From assembly GCF_003331145.1 (NCBI RefSeq), contig NZ_QLVE01000010.1, positions 1-64,000 on the forward strand: a DNA stretch of 64,000 nucleotides. Direction: 5' to 3'. Each line of letters opens with the position of its first letter. Within the stretch, counting starts at the first letter, position 1. Of the stretch, positions 34,183 to 43,417 are shown one piece after another. The translations under genes were made by a program, and so were the position numbers. The DNA comes from Exiguobacterium sp. TNDT2. GTDB taxonomy: Bacteria; Bacillota; Bacilli; Exiguobacteriales; Exiguobacteriaceae. The notes below the pieces were generated by a model. It searched no databases and was not told the DNA's origin. It saw only the letters and a program-made list of their open reading frames with translations.

Positions 34183-37100
34183 TTATTTGACGAGTGTGAT
34201 CGTCTTCGTCGTCACGTTTCCGGCGAGGTCAGTCGCCTCGAACGTGAACGTGTTCTCACCTGAGGTCACAGGAAGCGTGACCGTCTGCGTTTTTGCGAAC
34301 GAACGCATCACATAAGGTGCTTTCAACGCCTGACTGAACTTCAAGTCACCGTTGACGACGAGTTTCACTTCGTCGAAGTTGTCTTTCACCGTCACAGCGA
34401 CATCGACCGTCGTTTGTTTTTTACCAATCTTCTTCGGCAGTTTTCCGATTTCAATCACGGCTGGTGTCGTGTCCACGAAAATGGCGCGTTGGAAGTTGGT
34501 GGTGTTTCCGGCCGCATCCTCGGCGACGAACCGCAACTTATGGACACCGTCCGCAAACGTCCGCGTCGTGTTGAAGACATGTTCTTTCTTCGCATCATCC
34601 CACGAGAGCGGCACGTCAACACCGTCGACTTGGAACGACTGGATCGCAGATGCGTCTTGAATCGTTCCAGAGATCGGAATGACCGATGTCGCGTATGGCG
34701 TCAAAGCGAGCGGGGCGTTCACGAACACGCCTGGCTTATCCGCGTCTGTCGAGTAAGCGACCGTCTTCGTCGTGCTGTTGCCAGCGTGATCGACGACGCG
34801 AACGCTGACTTGATCGGCGTCACTGACGCCTGCGAACGTATAGGCTTTGCCGTCAGCTTGCTTGGCGACGGATTTCCCGTTCAAGAAGTATTCGACTGAA
34901 TGGATGCCTGAGAATTCATCTTTCGCTTCGACCGCCAAGCTGTCCCCTTGCCATTTCGTCGTGAACGTCGGGTCCGTGTAATCGACTTTGACCGGGAAGC
35001 GAAGCGTCTGGGCTTGCTTCTTCATGTAGTCGATGCTTCCTTCGATTTCATAGAAGTATTTGCCGGCCGGGGCTGGTTTGCCGTTCAACTGACCATCCCA
35101 TGTGTAGGCGGCCGAGTAGTAATAAGGTGTGTTGGCACCGCCGTCAAAGTAGTTTTTGCGAAGCTCTTCGTCTTGGAACAACGTCCGGACGACATTGCCG
35201 GCTTCGTCAACGATGCGATACTTGACGTCCTTGGCGTTACGGAGCAACGAGAACACCGGTACGGCAACGTCTTTTGAGCCATCCTTGTCTGGTGAGAAGG
35301 CGATCGCATCGGCGTCGACCGACTTGTCGAGGTTCGAACCGAGATAATTTCCTGTCTCATCGACCATGCCCGACACTTCATAGAACGAGCCATCTTCATA
35401 GATGGAAGCATCGAAGATTGGCGCCTTGCCCCAGTCGCCTTCAAAACCGACGAACGGCACGACGAGTGACGGGTTGCCCTCAGCACCGTTGACGTCCGTC
35501 AAGCGGACGAATCCATCGACGAAGTAACCGTTCTCGAAGACGTCTTTCGCCGGTACGAGACCGTCGAGCGTTTTCGGATTGAGCACTTGCGCTTTCGAGA
35601 CGTCGAGTGCGACTTTGAGTTCTACTTTCGCGTTCGGTTTTACTTTGACCGTACTGACTTTCTTCCCGTTGACCGTCACTTGGGCATTCTCGAGCGCTTG
35701 GGCTTCCATCGCGTTTTGAACGAGTCCGGCCGTCTTCTCGACGGCGAGGTCGGTTTGGAGTGACGAAGACACGTTATACGATACGGCCTTGTCCGACAAG
35801 TTCTCCACGACAAGCGTGAACGTCGCCTTGCTGCGGTTCAATTCTTTGAGCGCGACTTTCGCCTCTTTTGTATTCTTCTCGTACGCAATCGCTGGTGTCG
35901 AGACGGCAGCATGCAATTGCATCAAGCCAGCGCCTCCGCGACGTGGCGTGTACGGAAGGTTTTGTTGCAACTGTTTGTTGAGCGGTCCGATATCCGTGAC
36001 CGCTTTCGACGTGTTGATGAGCAAATTCTTCGCCATCGTCACACGTGCCGTGCCCGTCAAGTTGAAATCGCGGTCGACGCGCTCGAGGACGAGGGCGGCT
36101 CCACCGGCTACGTGTGGGGCAGCCATTGATGTACCGCTCATCAAGCCGTACTGGTTATCGTTCAACGTCGAGAAGATTTGACCACCCGGTGCCGAAATCT
36201 CCGGTTTGAAGTCAAGGTTTGGCGTCATGCCCCACGACGTGAAATTCGAGAGCTGTCCGGCCGCGCCGTTGACGACGCTGAGGCGATCGCCGGCAAAGCC
36301 GATTGTCATCTGTTCACCAGCGAGGAGACGTTGTTGCAACGTGTTCCCGTCTTTGATGCTGAGCGAGGCCATCGGGATTTTCGGGTTGGCCAATGCCATG
36401 CTCACATAATCGCCGTGACCGACGGCTCCGCGGACGATGACGCCGGCCGCGCCGTTCGCTTCGGCTGTCTGTTGAATGTTTGAATAGAAGTAACTGCCGT
36501 CGCGGACCGCGAGGACAATTTTTCCTTTGACGTCTTTCCCGACGTACTGGCTCGGTTGACCGTCGCCAACGTAAACGAGGTCATAGTCACCTTGTGTGAA
36601 GGCAGGACCGTCTTGTTTTTTCCAACCGATTTTGTCTGTGGCGTCACCCGACTTGACCGAGAACGCGTCCAATTGAATTTGATCGTTCTCGAGAGAAGCG
36701 ACCGATGTCGACGCCGAGCTGACGCTCGGGGCACCGACGACGCCCGTGTCAGGGTTATCGGCGTACGGCAGGTCATACCCGTTCCCGAAGTAGGCCGAGT
36801 TCCCAGCTGAAATGGACATGAACACACCGTTATCGACTGCGCGTTGTACTGCTTGTTGTTCCGGTGAATCGGCATCAACAAATCCGGCCGTTGAGCCGAG
36901 ACTCATGTTGATGACGTCCGCACCTAGTTTGATCGCGTCATCGATGGCTTTGATGTAGATATCCCCATATGTCGAAGCGTAGTTCGGATCGTTACTAAAT
37001 ACTTTGAGCCCGAGCACTTGCGCCTCTGGAGCGACACCTTTCAAGCCACCGGCCGCTTCATCCCCGTTGGCGGCGACCGTACCCGAGACGTGCATTCCAT

Positions 37101-37842
37101 GCATGGAGGCGCCAGGTGAATCGTCACGGATATCATCGTTCTCATCATAATAGTTATAAGCGTAAGGAACTTTTCCGTTTATGTAAGCTCCAGGCATGCC
37201 GAACGTGCTGACGGCCGTCTCGACTTCTGTTTGAGACAACTCGGCTTTTGAATTATCCGTAAGACGGAAGTCACGGTGGTCGGCGTCAACGCCTGTATCG
37301 ATGACGGCAACGACCGTCCCTTCACCGGTATATCCGTAATCGCCCCAAGTTTGTTGTGCCTGAACCATCCCATTACTTGTGACCATATCGGGTTTTACTT
37401 CTGGCCGTTCGTATTCATTGACTAGATGAACACGGGCGACTTCTGGCAACGCCTCGATTCGTTGAATGTCTGCAGTAGACAGTTCCAAACTAAAGCCGTT
37501 GAAGACGGTCGTGAACTCTTCGAGTGTCACAACTTTGACGCCTTGTGTTGAGATGGCCACTTTCGCTTTGTTCTGTTCGGCTTTGACGAGCTTCTGGGCA
37601 CCGTCTTTCTCTGACTTCGTCAATTCATTGAATTTCTTGCCTTTCTTTTTCGCTTGCTCGATGGCTGGGGCACCTACAAGTTCGACGACGACTCGCACCT
37701 TCTCGTGCTTATCGTTCGTGTTCACGCTCTGTTTGACGCTTGGTTTCGCCATGACAGGTTCTGCGCCGAGGCCGAGCAGGGCAGGGGTCAACGCGAGGCA
37801 AGTTGCGAGAGAGACGTTTAAATAAAATTTTGGTTGTGGCAA
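34183..37842 (-). CDS. Large secreted subtilisin-like serine protease (S8, PA domain, Ig-like repeats)
   Basis: About 1219 residues, exported by a type I signal peptide (MPQPKFYLNVSLATC...AEPVMA, cut near residue 32). An inhibitor-I9-like propeptide (about 45-145) precedes the S8 domain. The catalytic triad is complete: Asp182 in AVIDTGVD, His248 in MHGMHVSGT, Ser572 in SGTSMAAPHV, with the oxyanion Asn348 in ISAGNS. A protease-associated insert sits at about 405-530, followed by Fn3-like and bacterial Ig-like repeats (about 680-1219). No LPxTG or S-layer anchor is seen. The layout resembles C5a-peptidase/lactocepin-type enzymes. Start is TTG at 37842 with GGAGGAG upstream; the open frame to 37857 uses the ribosome site itself. 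Confidence 0.9.
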   Translation of the reverse strand: MPQPKFYLNVSLATCLALTPALLGLGAEPVMAKPSVKQSVNTNDKHEKVRVVVELVGAPAIEQAKKKGKKFNELTKSEKDGAQKLVKAEQNKAKVAISTQGVKVVTLEEFTTVFNGFSLELSTADIQRIEALPEVARVHLVNEYERPEVKPDMVTSNGMVQAQQTWGDYGYTGEGTVVAVIDTGVDADHRDFRLTDNSKAELSQTEVETAVSTFGMPGAYINGKVPYAYNYYDENDDIRDDSPGASMHGMHVSGTVAANGDEAAGGLKGVAPEAQVLGLKVFSNDPNYASTYGDIYIKAIDDAIKLGADVINMSLGSTAGFVDADSPEQQAVQRAVDNGVFMSISAGNSAYFGNGYDLPYADNPDTGVVGAPSVSSASTSVASLENDQIQLDAFSVKSGDATDKIGWKKQDGPAFTQGDYDLVYVGDGQPSQYVGKDVKGKIVLAVRDGSYFYSNIQQTAEANGAAGVIVRGAVGHGDYVSMALANPKIPMASLSIKDGNTLQQRLLAGEQMTIGFAGDRLSVVNGAAGQLSNFTSWGMTPNLDFKPEISAPGGQIFSTLNDNQYGLMSGTSMAAPHVAGGAALVLERVDRDFNLTGTARVTMAKNLLINTSKAVTDIGPLNKQLQQNLPYTPRRGGAGLMQLHAAVSTPAIAYEKNTKEAKVALKELNRSKATFTLVVENLSDKAVSYNVSSSLQTDLAVEKTAGLVQNAMEAQALENAQVTVNGKKVSTVKVKPNAKVELKVALDVSKAQVLNPKTLDGLVPAKDVFENGYFVDGFVRLTDVNGAEGNPSLVVPFVGFEGDWGKAPIFDASIYEDGSFYEVSGMVDETGNYLGSNLDKSVDADAIAFSPDKDGSKDVAVPVFSLLRNAKDVKYRIVDEAGNVVRTLFQDEELRKNYFDGGANTPYYYSAAYTWDGQLNGKPAPAGKYFYEIEGSIDYMKKQAQTLRFPVKVDYTDPTFTTKWQGDSLAVEAKDEFSGIHSVEYFLNGKSVAKQADGKAYTFAGVSDADQVSVRVVDHAGNSTTKTVAYSTDADKPGVFVNAPLALTPYATSVIPISGTIQDASAIQSFQVDGVDVPLSWDDAKKEHVFNTTRTFADGVHKLRFVAEDAAGNTTNFQRAIFVDTTPAVIEIGKLPKKIGKKQTTVDVAVTVKDNFDEVKLVVNGDLKFSQALKAPYVMRSFAKTQTVTLPVTSGENTFTFEATDLAGNVTTKTITLVK

Positions 37843-38174
37843 TTTGATCTCCTCCAATTCGTTTTCTTTTTGAAGAAATGAATCTATTTGTGGAAAATGA
37901 TAGCGGATAAATGATAGAAATTCCTTTTATTTTTTTTAAAGTAAGGGTAATGAATTTGCACAAATTAAAAAATTCTGACAATTACTTTGGACCTATACAC
38001 CTACAACGGCAGATAGCTCCTTTTTATTTTTTTACGTTGGAAGGCGAAAAACAAATCTACTAATTGAAGCAGACAATATACTTGAGATTTTAATCCAAAA
38101 TTGATACAGTCTGTAGTAGATAAATCATATAAAACTTATCGATATAGTCGGAATAAAGATGATGGGGTGACAGC
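37843..38174. other. AT-rich divergent intergenic region
   Basis: This 332-base gap separates the leftward subtilase from the rightward yrrT operon and is much richer in A/T than its surroundings. No gene, tRNA or riboswitch is recognised. It must hold both promoters. The clearest -10-like hexamer on the plus strand is TATACT at 38077-38082 without a good -35; on the minus strand TTGTCA (about 37983-37978) has only a poor partner. No S-box or T-box motif was found. Confidence 0.4.
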
Positions 38175-38819
38175 ATGGGATTACAATTCATGGACATTTT
38201 TAAAGAATGGGCGTCAGAATACGACGCGACCGTGACCGGACATGACGAACAATATCGTGAAGTGTTCGCCGGATACGAGACGATGCTCAATGAGGTCGTC
38301 GACCAACTAGAAGGCCGGGTCATGGAGTTCGGAAGTGGGACAGGGAACTTAAGCGCAAAAATCTTGGAGCGGCACGAATTGATTTCGGTCGAACCGTCTC
38401 CAGAAATGCGGGCCGTCGCAGCCGAGAAGTTACAACTCGACATCGTCGACGGTGACTTCCTTAACTATCCGACGGATCGACCGGTTGATACGATCGTGTC
38501 GTCTTATGCGTTCCATCATTTGACGGATGACGAGAAACGAACGGCGATTCGAAGCTACGTCGAGCATCTCGACGCCCCGCGCTTTGTCTTGCTCGATACG
38601 ATGTTCGCCTCGCAATCGGCGAAACGGGACATCTTGGACTGGGCCGAAGCGAACGGCTATACCGATTTACTCGAGGATTTGAATCGAGAATTTTATCCGT
38701 ATACCCAGACGATTCAAGCGATGCTCGAAGCGAACGGCTATACGGTCACCCTCACGCAAAAAAATAAATTCGTCTGGCTAGTCGTGGCCACGAAACAATC
38801 AGGAGGAACTCAATCATGA
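38175..38819 (+). CDS. yrrT: Class I SAM-dependent methyltransferase (YrrT-like)
   Basis: A 214-residue methyltransferase with motif I VMEFGSGTGNLSAKIL (about 49-64), followed by LISVEPSPEMRAVAAEKLQL and DTIVSSYAFHHLTDDEK. Family and context match B. subtilis YrrT, the first gene of the yrrT-mtnN-mccAB methionine-to-cysteine operon. Its substrate is not known. ATG at 38175 lies after GGGGTGA; ATG at 38190 is an alternative. Its stop overlaps the luxS ATG (ATGA). Confidence 0.85.
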   Translation: MGLQFMDIFKEWASEYDATVTGHDEQYREVFAGYETMLNEVVDQLEGRVMEFGSGTGNLSAKILERHELISVEPSPEMRAVAAEKLQLDIVDGDFLNYPTDRPVDTIVSSYAFHHLTDDEKRTAIRSYVEHLDAPRFVLLDTMFASQSAKRDILDWAEANGYTDLLEDLNREFYPYTQTIQAMLEANGYTVTLTQKNKFVWLVVATKQSGGTQS

Positions 38820-39283
38820 AAAGTTATAAAGTCGAAAGTTTTAATTTGGACCATACGAAAGTACAAGCGCCTTATGTCCGTTTAGCCGGAGTGAAGAAAG
38901 GGACGGCCGATACGATTTATAAATATGACATTCGTTTCATTCAACCGAACGAAGGGCTCATGCCGATGCGTGCCGTCCATTCGCTCGAGCATTTGATTGC
39001 TGAAAACAGCCGCAGCCACTCGAATCAAATCATCGACGTGTCGCCGATGGGTTGCCAAACAGGCTTCTATTGGACGATGTTGAACGATGGGGATTACGAA
39101 GCGATGCTCGACCTCGTCGAAGCGACGCTCCGCGACGCGGCCAATGCGACGGAGTTGCCGGCGCAAAACCCGATTCAATGCGGAAGCGCGAACCATCATG
39201 ATTTCGAGGGCGCGAAGAAACTCGCGGCCGATATGCTCGCCAAACGTGACGAATGGCACATTATCTTCAAGGACGAAGCGTAA
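38816..39283 (+). CDS. luxS: S-ribosylhomocysteine lyase LuxS
   Basis: A 155-residue iron/zinc enzyme that splits S-ribosylhomocysteine into homocysteine and DPD, the AI-2 precursor. Metal ligands are visible: HxxxH in VHSLEHLIAEN and the Cys in NPIQCGSANHHD; the catalytic Cys is in PMGCQTGFYW. It stands where B. subtilis has mtnN, so homocysteine made from SAM is passed directly to MccA. No pfs/mtnN gene is in the window, though one is needed to make the substrate. The ATG overlaps the yrrT stop. Confidence 0.96.
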   Translation: MKSYKVESFNLDHTKVQAPYVRLAGVKKGTADTIYKYDIRFIQPNEGLMPMRAVHSLEHLIAENSRSHSNQIIDVSPMGCQTGFYWTMLNDGDYEAMLDLVEATLRDAANATELPAQNPIQCGSANHHDFEGAKKLAADMLAKRDEWHIIFKDEA

Positions 39284-40222
39284 ATGATTGTCCAAAGCGT
39301 CTATGAATTGATTGGAGAGACGCCTCTGCTTGAGTTACGGACGTTGCCGGTACCTCCGGGTGTAAAAATATATGGCAAGCTTGAGATGATGAATCCGGGC
39401 GGTAGCGTCAAGGACCGTCTCGGTTTGCAGTTGGTTGAACGGGCACTCGAACGCGGACAACTTGAACGCGGGGGAACGGTCGTCGAACCGACGGCCGGGA
39501 ATACCGGGATCGGGCTTGCGCTCGCTTGTCAACGTCACGGCATCAGGTTGATCACGGTCACGCCGGAGAAGTTCAGTCAAGAAAAGCAAGCGCTCATGGC
39601 GCTCCTCGGGGCGACCGTCGTCAACACGCCGACAGAGCTCGGGATGAAAGGTGCCATCGCGCGAGCGAAGGAGCTCGCCATCGAACATGACGCCTATGTG
39701 CCGGAGCAGTTCTCGAATCCGGATAATCCGGACGCGTACGTCGACACGCTCGCCGAGGAACTCATGACCGACCTCCCGAACATCGACGTGTTCATCGCCG
39801 GGGCCGGCTCAGGGGGGACGTTCACGGGTGTCGCGAGCAAGTTGCGGCCGAACGGGACGAAGACGATCGTCGTCGAACCGGTCGGGTCGATTATGAACGG
39901 CGGAGAACCAGGGCCGCACAAGACAGAAGGTATCGGTGTCGAGGTGTGGCCGGCGTTCTTGCCGCGCGACCTTATCGACGGGATTTATACGATCTCCGAC
40001 GAGGAGGCGTTCTATTATGTCGCCCACCTCGCCAAACACGAAGGACTGCTCGTCGGGAGTTCATCCGGCGCGGCCATTGCGGCATGCGTACAAGAAGCGG
40101 TTAAAATGACAGAAGGCGTCATCGTGACAATTTTACCGGACAGCGTCGAGCGTTATTTAAGCCAAGGCATAGTCAAGGAGGCAGAACATGCGTACAAAAA
40201 CAGCACTCATTCACGGCGGTAA
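39284..40222 (+). CDS. mccA: O-acetylserine-dependent cystathionine beta-synthase (MccA-like)
   Basis: A 312-residue PLP fold-type II enzyme. The PLP lysine is in NPGGSVKDRLG, the substrate loop is EPTAGNTGIGLAL, and the phosphate loop is AGAGSGGTFTG. In this context it should join homocysteine (from LuxS) to O-acetylserine to form cystathionine; a CysK-like activity cannot be excluded by sequence alone. ATG directly follows the luxS stop. Its 3' end overlaps mccB by 35 bases. Confidence 0.87.
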   Translation: MIVQSVYELIGETPLLELRTLPVPPGVKIYGKLEMMNPGGSVKDRLGLQLVERALERGQLERGGTVVEPTAGNTGIGLALACQRHGIRLITVTPEKFSQEKQALMALLGATVVNTPTELGMKGAIARAKELAIEHDAYVPEQFSNPDNPDAYVDTLAEELMTDLPNIDVFIAGAGSGGTFTGVASKLRPNGTKTIVVEPVGSIMNGGEPGPHKTEGIGVEVWPAFLPRDLIDGIYTISDEEAFYYVAHLAKHEGLLVGSSSGAAIAACVQEAVKMTEGVIVTILPDSVERYLSQGIVKEAEHAYKNSTHSRR

Positions 40223-41345
40223 GACGACGGATTCATTAACAGGAGCCGTCACGCCACCGATTTATCAGACGAGCACGTATAAGCAAGACGGGATCGGCAA
40301 TCTTCGGGAAGGGTATGAATATTCGCGGACGGCCAACCCGACCCGGACGGCACTGGAGACGCTCATCGCCGATATCGAGGGCGGTGCTCGCGGATTTGCA
40401 TTCGGTTCTGGGATGGCAGCCATCTCGACGATTTTAATGTTAATGAAATCAGGGGACCACGTTATCGTCGGTTCTGACGTATATGGGGGAACGTACCGTG
40501 TATTCAATCGAGTATTTCAATCACTTGGCTTGGAGGCATCTTTTGTCGATACGGCCGATACACAAGCGGTCCGTGAAGCGCTTCAACCAAACACGAAAAT
40601 GATTTACGTCGAGACACCGACGAACCCGCTGTTGAATGTGACCGACATGCGCCTCATCCGCGCCATCGCTGACGAAGCGGACGTCCTGTTCGTCGTCGAC
40701 AACACGTTCATGACACCGTATTTCCAAAACCCGATCGAGTTCGGGGCGGACTATGTGCTTCATAGCGCCACGAAATATTTGGGCGGTCATAGCGACGTCG
40801 TCGCTGGTCTCGTCGTCGCTCGGACAGAAGAGCTCGGGGAGCGCTTGGCGTTCTTGCAAAACTCGGTCGGCGCGGTACTTGGACCGCAAGACAGTTTCCT
40901 CGTCGTCCGCGGCATCAAGACGCTCGCGGTCCGTATGGAAGAGATTGAAGCGAATGCGCTCGCCCTCGTCGACTACTTGACGAAGCACGAGGCAGTGAGC
41001 CGTGTCCTGCATCCGAGCGTCGGCAGTGAGGATGCGAAGCGGGTCCACTTATCACAGGCACGCGGTTTCGGTGGGATGATTGCCTTCGACGTCGGTTCAG
41101 CCGAGGCGGCGGAACTTGTCGTTGCGAAGACGAAGTACTTCACGCTCGCCGAAAGTCTAGGCGCAGTCGAGAGCTTGATTAGCGTCCCAGCCCGGATGAC
41201 GCATGCGTCAATTCCGGCCGAACGCCGCCTCGAGCTCGGGATTACGGACGGACTCGTCCGCATCTCGGTCGGCCTTGAAGATGTACAAGACTTGATTGAA
41301 GATTTGGAGCAGGCGCTAACGACCGTAGCGACGATTCCGAACTAA
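40188..41345 (+). CDS. mccB: Cystathionine gamma-lyase (MccB-like)
   Basis: A 385-residue PLP enzyme of the Cys/Met metabolism family, cleaving cystathionine to cysteine, 2-oxobutyrate and ammonia. It begins MRTKTALIHGGKTTDS, has YEYSRTANPTRTALE, the PLP lysine in HSATKYLGGHSDVVAG, and the C-terminal RISVGLEDVQDLIEDLEQAL. Cystathionine beta-lyase would be a possible alternative, but context after mccA favours gamma-lyase. It starts inside the end of mccA (AAGGAGG ribosome site) and ends at a terminator. Confidence 0.9.
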   Translation: MRTKTALIHGGKTTDSLTGAVTPPIYQTSTYKQDGIGNLREGYEYSRTANPTRTALETLIADIEGGARGFAFGSGMAAISTILMLMKSGDHVIVGSDVYGGTYRVFNRVFQSLGLEASFVDTADTQAVREALQPNTKMIYVETPTNPLLNVTDMRLIRAIADEADVLFVVDNTFMTPYFQNPIEFGADYVLHSATKYLGGHSDVVAGLVVARTEELGERLAFLQNSVGAVLGPQDSFLVVRGIKTLAVRMEEIEANALALVDYLTKHEAVSRVLHPSVGSEDAKRVHLSQARGFGGMIAFDVGSAEAAELVVAKTKYFTLAESLGAVESLISVPARMTHASIPAERRLELGITDGLVRISVGLEDVQDLIEDLEQALTTVATIPN

Positions 41346-41360
41346 GATTCGTAATGATTT

Positions 41361-41388
41361 GAGGTGTGCTCGCGAGCGCACCTCTTTT
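41361..41388 (+). terminator. Terminator after mccB
   Basis: Stem GAGGTGTGCTCG/CGAGCGCACCTC (41361-41384) with one G-T pair and almost no loop, followed by TTTT. Confidence 0.8.
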
Positions 41389-41475
41389 ATCGTGTTCAGG
41401 GTAAAAAAATCGCTTGAATGTGCGAATCGCATCGACTACACTGACGATAATTGATTACGAGAGCAGGTGAACAGA

Positions 41476-42354
41476 GTGAGCAAAGGCGTCATGCCGACGG
41501 TCGGAGCCTATGTCATGTGGGGCATCCTACCGATTTATTGGAAATTTTTGCAGGAAATACCGAGCGGTCAAATCTTGGCCCATCGCATCGTCTGGTCGTT
41601 CCTCTTCATCTTACTCGTCTTGAAATGGACAAAACAGTGGACCGAGTTCAACTATGCGCTCCGACACCGGGCGACGCGAAACGCCTTCATGTTGAACGGC
41701 TTCATCGTCAGTGCCAACTGGTTCGTGTACATATGGGCGGTCAATCACGGCTATATCATCGAAGCATCGCTCGGCTATTACATCAATCCGCTCGTCAGCA
41801 TGGTGTTAGGCGTGCTCGTTTTTCGGGAATCATTAAATCGAGTGCAATGGCTCGCGGTGACCGTGGCGGCGATCGGCGTGCTCGTCTTGACGTTCGGGTA
41901 TGGGTCCTTCCCATGGATCGCCTTCATTTTGGCCAGTACGTTCGGATTTTATGGCATGGTGAAGAAACGCCGACCGCTCGCCTCGACGGTCAGTCTCGGC
42001 ATCGAGACGCTTGCGGTCGTGCCGGTCGCACTCATTTTCTTAGGATGGCAGGCATCACAGGGCGGATTGACGATGACGACCGAGCCGGTCATTTGGGTCG
42101 CATTGGTCGGGACTGGCGTGATGACGGCATTGCCGCTTCTTTTGTTCGGATATGGGGCGCAACACATCCCGTTCACGCTTGTCGGATTTCTCCAGTTCAT
42201 CGCACCGACACTCAGTCTTGCGATTGGGGTCATCCTCTATAATGAACCGTTCACGGGCTATCATATTTTTGCGTTCACATGCATCTGGATTGCCATTTTC
42301 TTCTTTAGTTGGAACAGCTGGGTGCAGACGCGAAAACGTCGTCAACTCGTCTGA
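41476..42354 (+). CDS. rarD: RarD-type EamA family transporter
   Basis: A 292-residue drug/metabolite transporter with about ten membrane helices in two EamA repeats. It begins with the RarD signature KGVMPTVGAYVMWGILPIYWK, followed by QILAHRIVWSF, SANWFVYIWAVNHGYI and EASLGYYINPLVSMVLGV. The substrate is unknown; the family name comes from chloramphenicol-related phenotypes. GTG at 41476 lies five bases after AGCAGGTGA; GTG at 41467 overlaps this site. Confidence 0.88.
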   Translation: MSKGVMPTVGAYVMWGILPIYWKFLQEIPSGQILAHRIVWSFLFILLVLKWTKQWTEFNYALRHRATRNAFMLNGFIVSANWFVYIWAVNHGYIIEASLGYYINPLVSMVLGVLVFRESLNRVQWLAVTVAAIGVLVLTFGYGSFPWIAFILASTFGFYGMVKKRRPLASTVSLGIETLAVVPVALIFLGWQASQGGLTMTTEPVIWVALVGTGVMTALPLLLFGYGAQHIPFTLVGFLQFIAPTLSLAIGVILYNEPFTGYHIFAFTCIWIAIFFFSWNSWVQTRKRRQLV

Positions 42355-42397
42355 ATTGAAAGCTATTACATTTAAAAAAAACATGTTAATATGTTAG

Positions 42398-42418
42398 ATG
42401 TCAGACCTATATGTCAGA
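42398..42418 (+). promoter_or_regulatory. Direct repeats upstream of deoC
   Basis: Two ATGTCAGA repeats (42398-42405, 42411-42418) lie 30-50 bases before the deoC ATG, preceded by related ATGTTAAT and ATGTTAGA at 42383-42398. A possible promoter ATTACA-16-TAATAT lies just upstream (about 42366-42393). The arrangement suggests an operator, possibly for a deoxynucleoside-responsive repressor. Confidence 0.4.
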
Positions 42419-42446
42419 TTGATACATCATGAGGAGGAATTTTACG

Positions 42447-43112
42447 ATGGAATTAGCACGCTATATTGACCACACAGCTTTGAAGGCAGAGACAACGAAA
42501 GATCAAGTCACGAAACTTTGTGCCGAGGCGCTCGAATATAAATTCGCAAGCGTCTGTGTCAACCCGACATGGGTGAAGTACGCGGCGGAACAACTCAAAT
42601 CAGATGACGACGTTAAAGTATGTACGGTCATCGGCTTCCCACTCGGAGCCAACACGCCAGAAGTGAAAGCGTTTGAAACAAAAGACGCGATCGCGAACGG
42701 TGCAGATGAAATTGATATGGTCATCAACATCGGTGCCATGAAAGACGGCGACTTCGACCTCGTCGAACGCGACATCCGTGCTGTCGTCGAAGCAGCAAAC
42801 GGCACACTCGTCAAAGTCATCTTCGAGACGTGCCTGCTCACGAAAGAAGAAATCAAAAAAGCAGCTGAACTTTCAGTCAAAGCAGGCGCAGACTTCGTGA
42901 AAACGTCGACTGGCTTCTCGACAGGCGGCGCGACGGTAGAGGACATCCGCCTCATGCGTGAGACGGTCGGACCAGATCTCGGCGTCAAAGCTTCAGGCGG
43001 CGTACGTGATTTCGAAGGCGCCCAAGCGATGATCGATGCCGGCGCGACGCGCATCGGCGCATCGGCTGGAATCGCCATCGTCACAGGCGGACGTTCAGAT
43101 AGCGACTATTAA
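42447..43112 (+). CDS. deoC: Deoxyribose-phosphate aldolase
   Basis: A 221-residue class I aldolase converting 2-deoxyribose-5-phosphate to glyceraldehyde-3-phosphate and acetaldehyde. Family segments are [44 protein letters not shown], and [11 protein letters not shown] with the Schiff-base lysine, then [13 protein letters not shown] at 42447 follows GAGGAGGAA. It is monocistronic here, with no deoR, pdp or nupC nearby. Confidence 0.95.
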   Translation: MELARYIDHTALKAETTKDQVTKLCAEALEYKFASVCVNPTWVKYAAEQLKSDDDVKVCTVIGFPLGANTPEVKAFETKDAIANGADEIDMVINIGAMKDGDFDLVERDIRAVVEAANGTLVKVIFETCLLTKEEIKKAAELSVKAGADFVKTSTGFSTGGATVEDIRLMRETVGPDLGVKASGGVRDFEGAQAMIDAGATRIGASAGIAIVTGGRSDSDY

Positions 43113-43122
43113 TAACTAGTGG

Positions 43123-43151
43123 TTGACCGCACGACTTACTTTCACTATAAT
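43123..43151 (+). promoter_or_regulatory. Sigma-A promoter of rpsU-yqeY
   Basis: TTGACC at 43123-43128, a 17-base spacer and a perfect TATAAT at 43146-43151, about 60 bases before the rpsU start. Confidence 0.88.
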
Positions 43152-43210
43152 ATGTTATGACGTGTGAAACACGTTTCCTTAGTCGTGTAATTCGGAGGGA
43201 GGGAAAACTA

Positions 43211-43384
43211 GTGGAAACTCGTGTCCGTAAAAACGAATCGCTTGAAGACGCTCTTCGTCGTTTCAAACGCGGTGTTTCGAAAGATGGCACTCTTGCCGAA
43301 GTTCGCAAACGTCGTCACTACGAAAAGCCAAGCGTAAAACGCAAATTGAAATCAGAAGCTGCGCGTAAGCGTAAGAAATTCTAA
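43211..43384 (+). CDS. rpsU: 30S ribosomal protein S21
   Basis: A 57-residue, highly basic ribosomal protein: [20 protein letters not shown] at the start and a Lys/Arg tail [17 protein letters not shown] at 43211 has GGAGGGAGGG seven bases upstream; the open frame back to 43157 has no site. It is co-transcribed with yqeY, as in B. subtilis. Confidence 0.97.
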   Translation: METRVRKNESLEDALRRFKRGVSKDGTLAEVRKRRHYEKPSVKRKLKSEAARKRKKF

Positions 43385-43417
43385 TTTCAGTTTCATTTGT
43401 AGAGAGGGTGTTAGCTC

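Noticed and set aside
34183-34300. Sortase LPxTG or S-layer anchor at the subtilase C-terminus
   Set aside because: The protein ends in a plain beta-strand-like sequence (TTKTITLVK) with no hydrophobic tail or charged terminus.
37843-38174. S-box (SAM) riboswitch or Met T-box ahead of yrrT-luxS-mccAB
   Set aside because: No S-box core, no T-box sequence and no terminator hairpin before yrrT could be found.
41451-42242. 263-codon plus-strand frame overlapping rarD
   Set aside because: It is in another frame of rarD; the rarD product is a well-formed EamA transporter while this product is rich in Arg/His with no membrane pattern.
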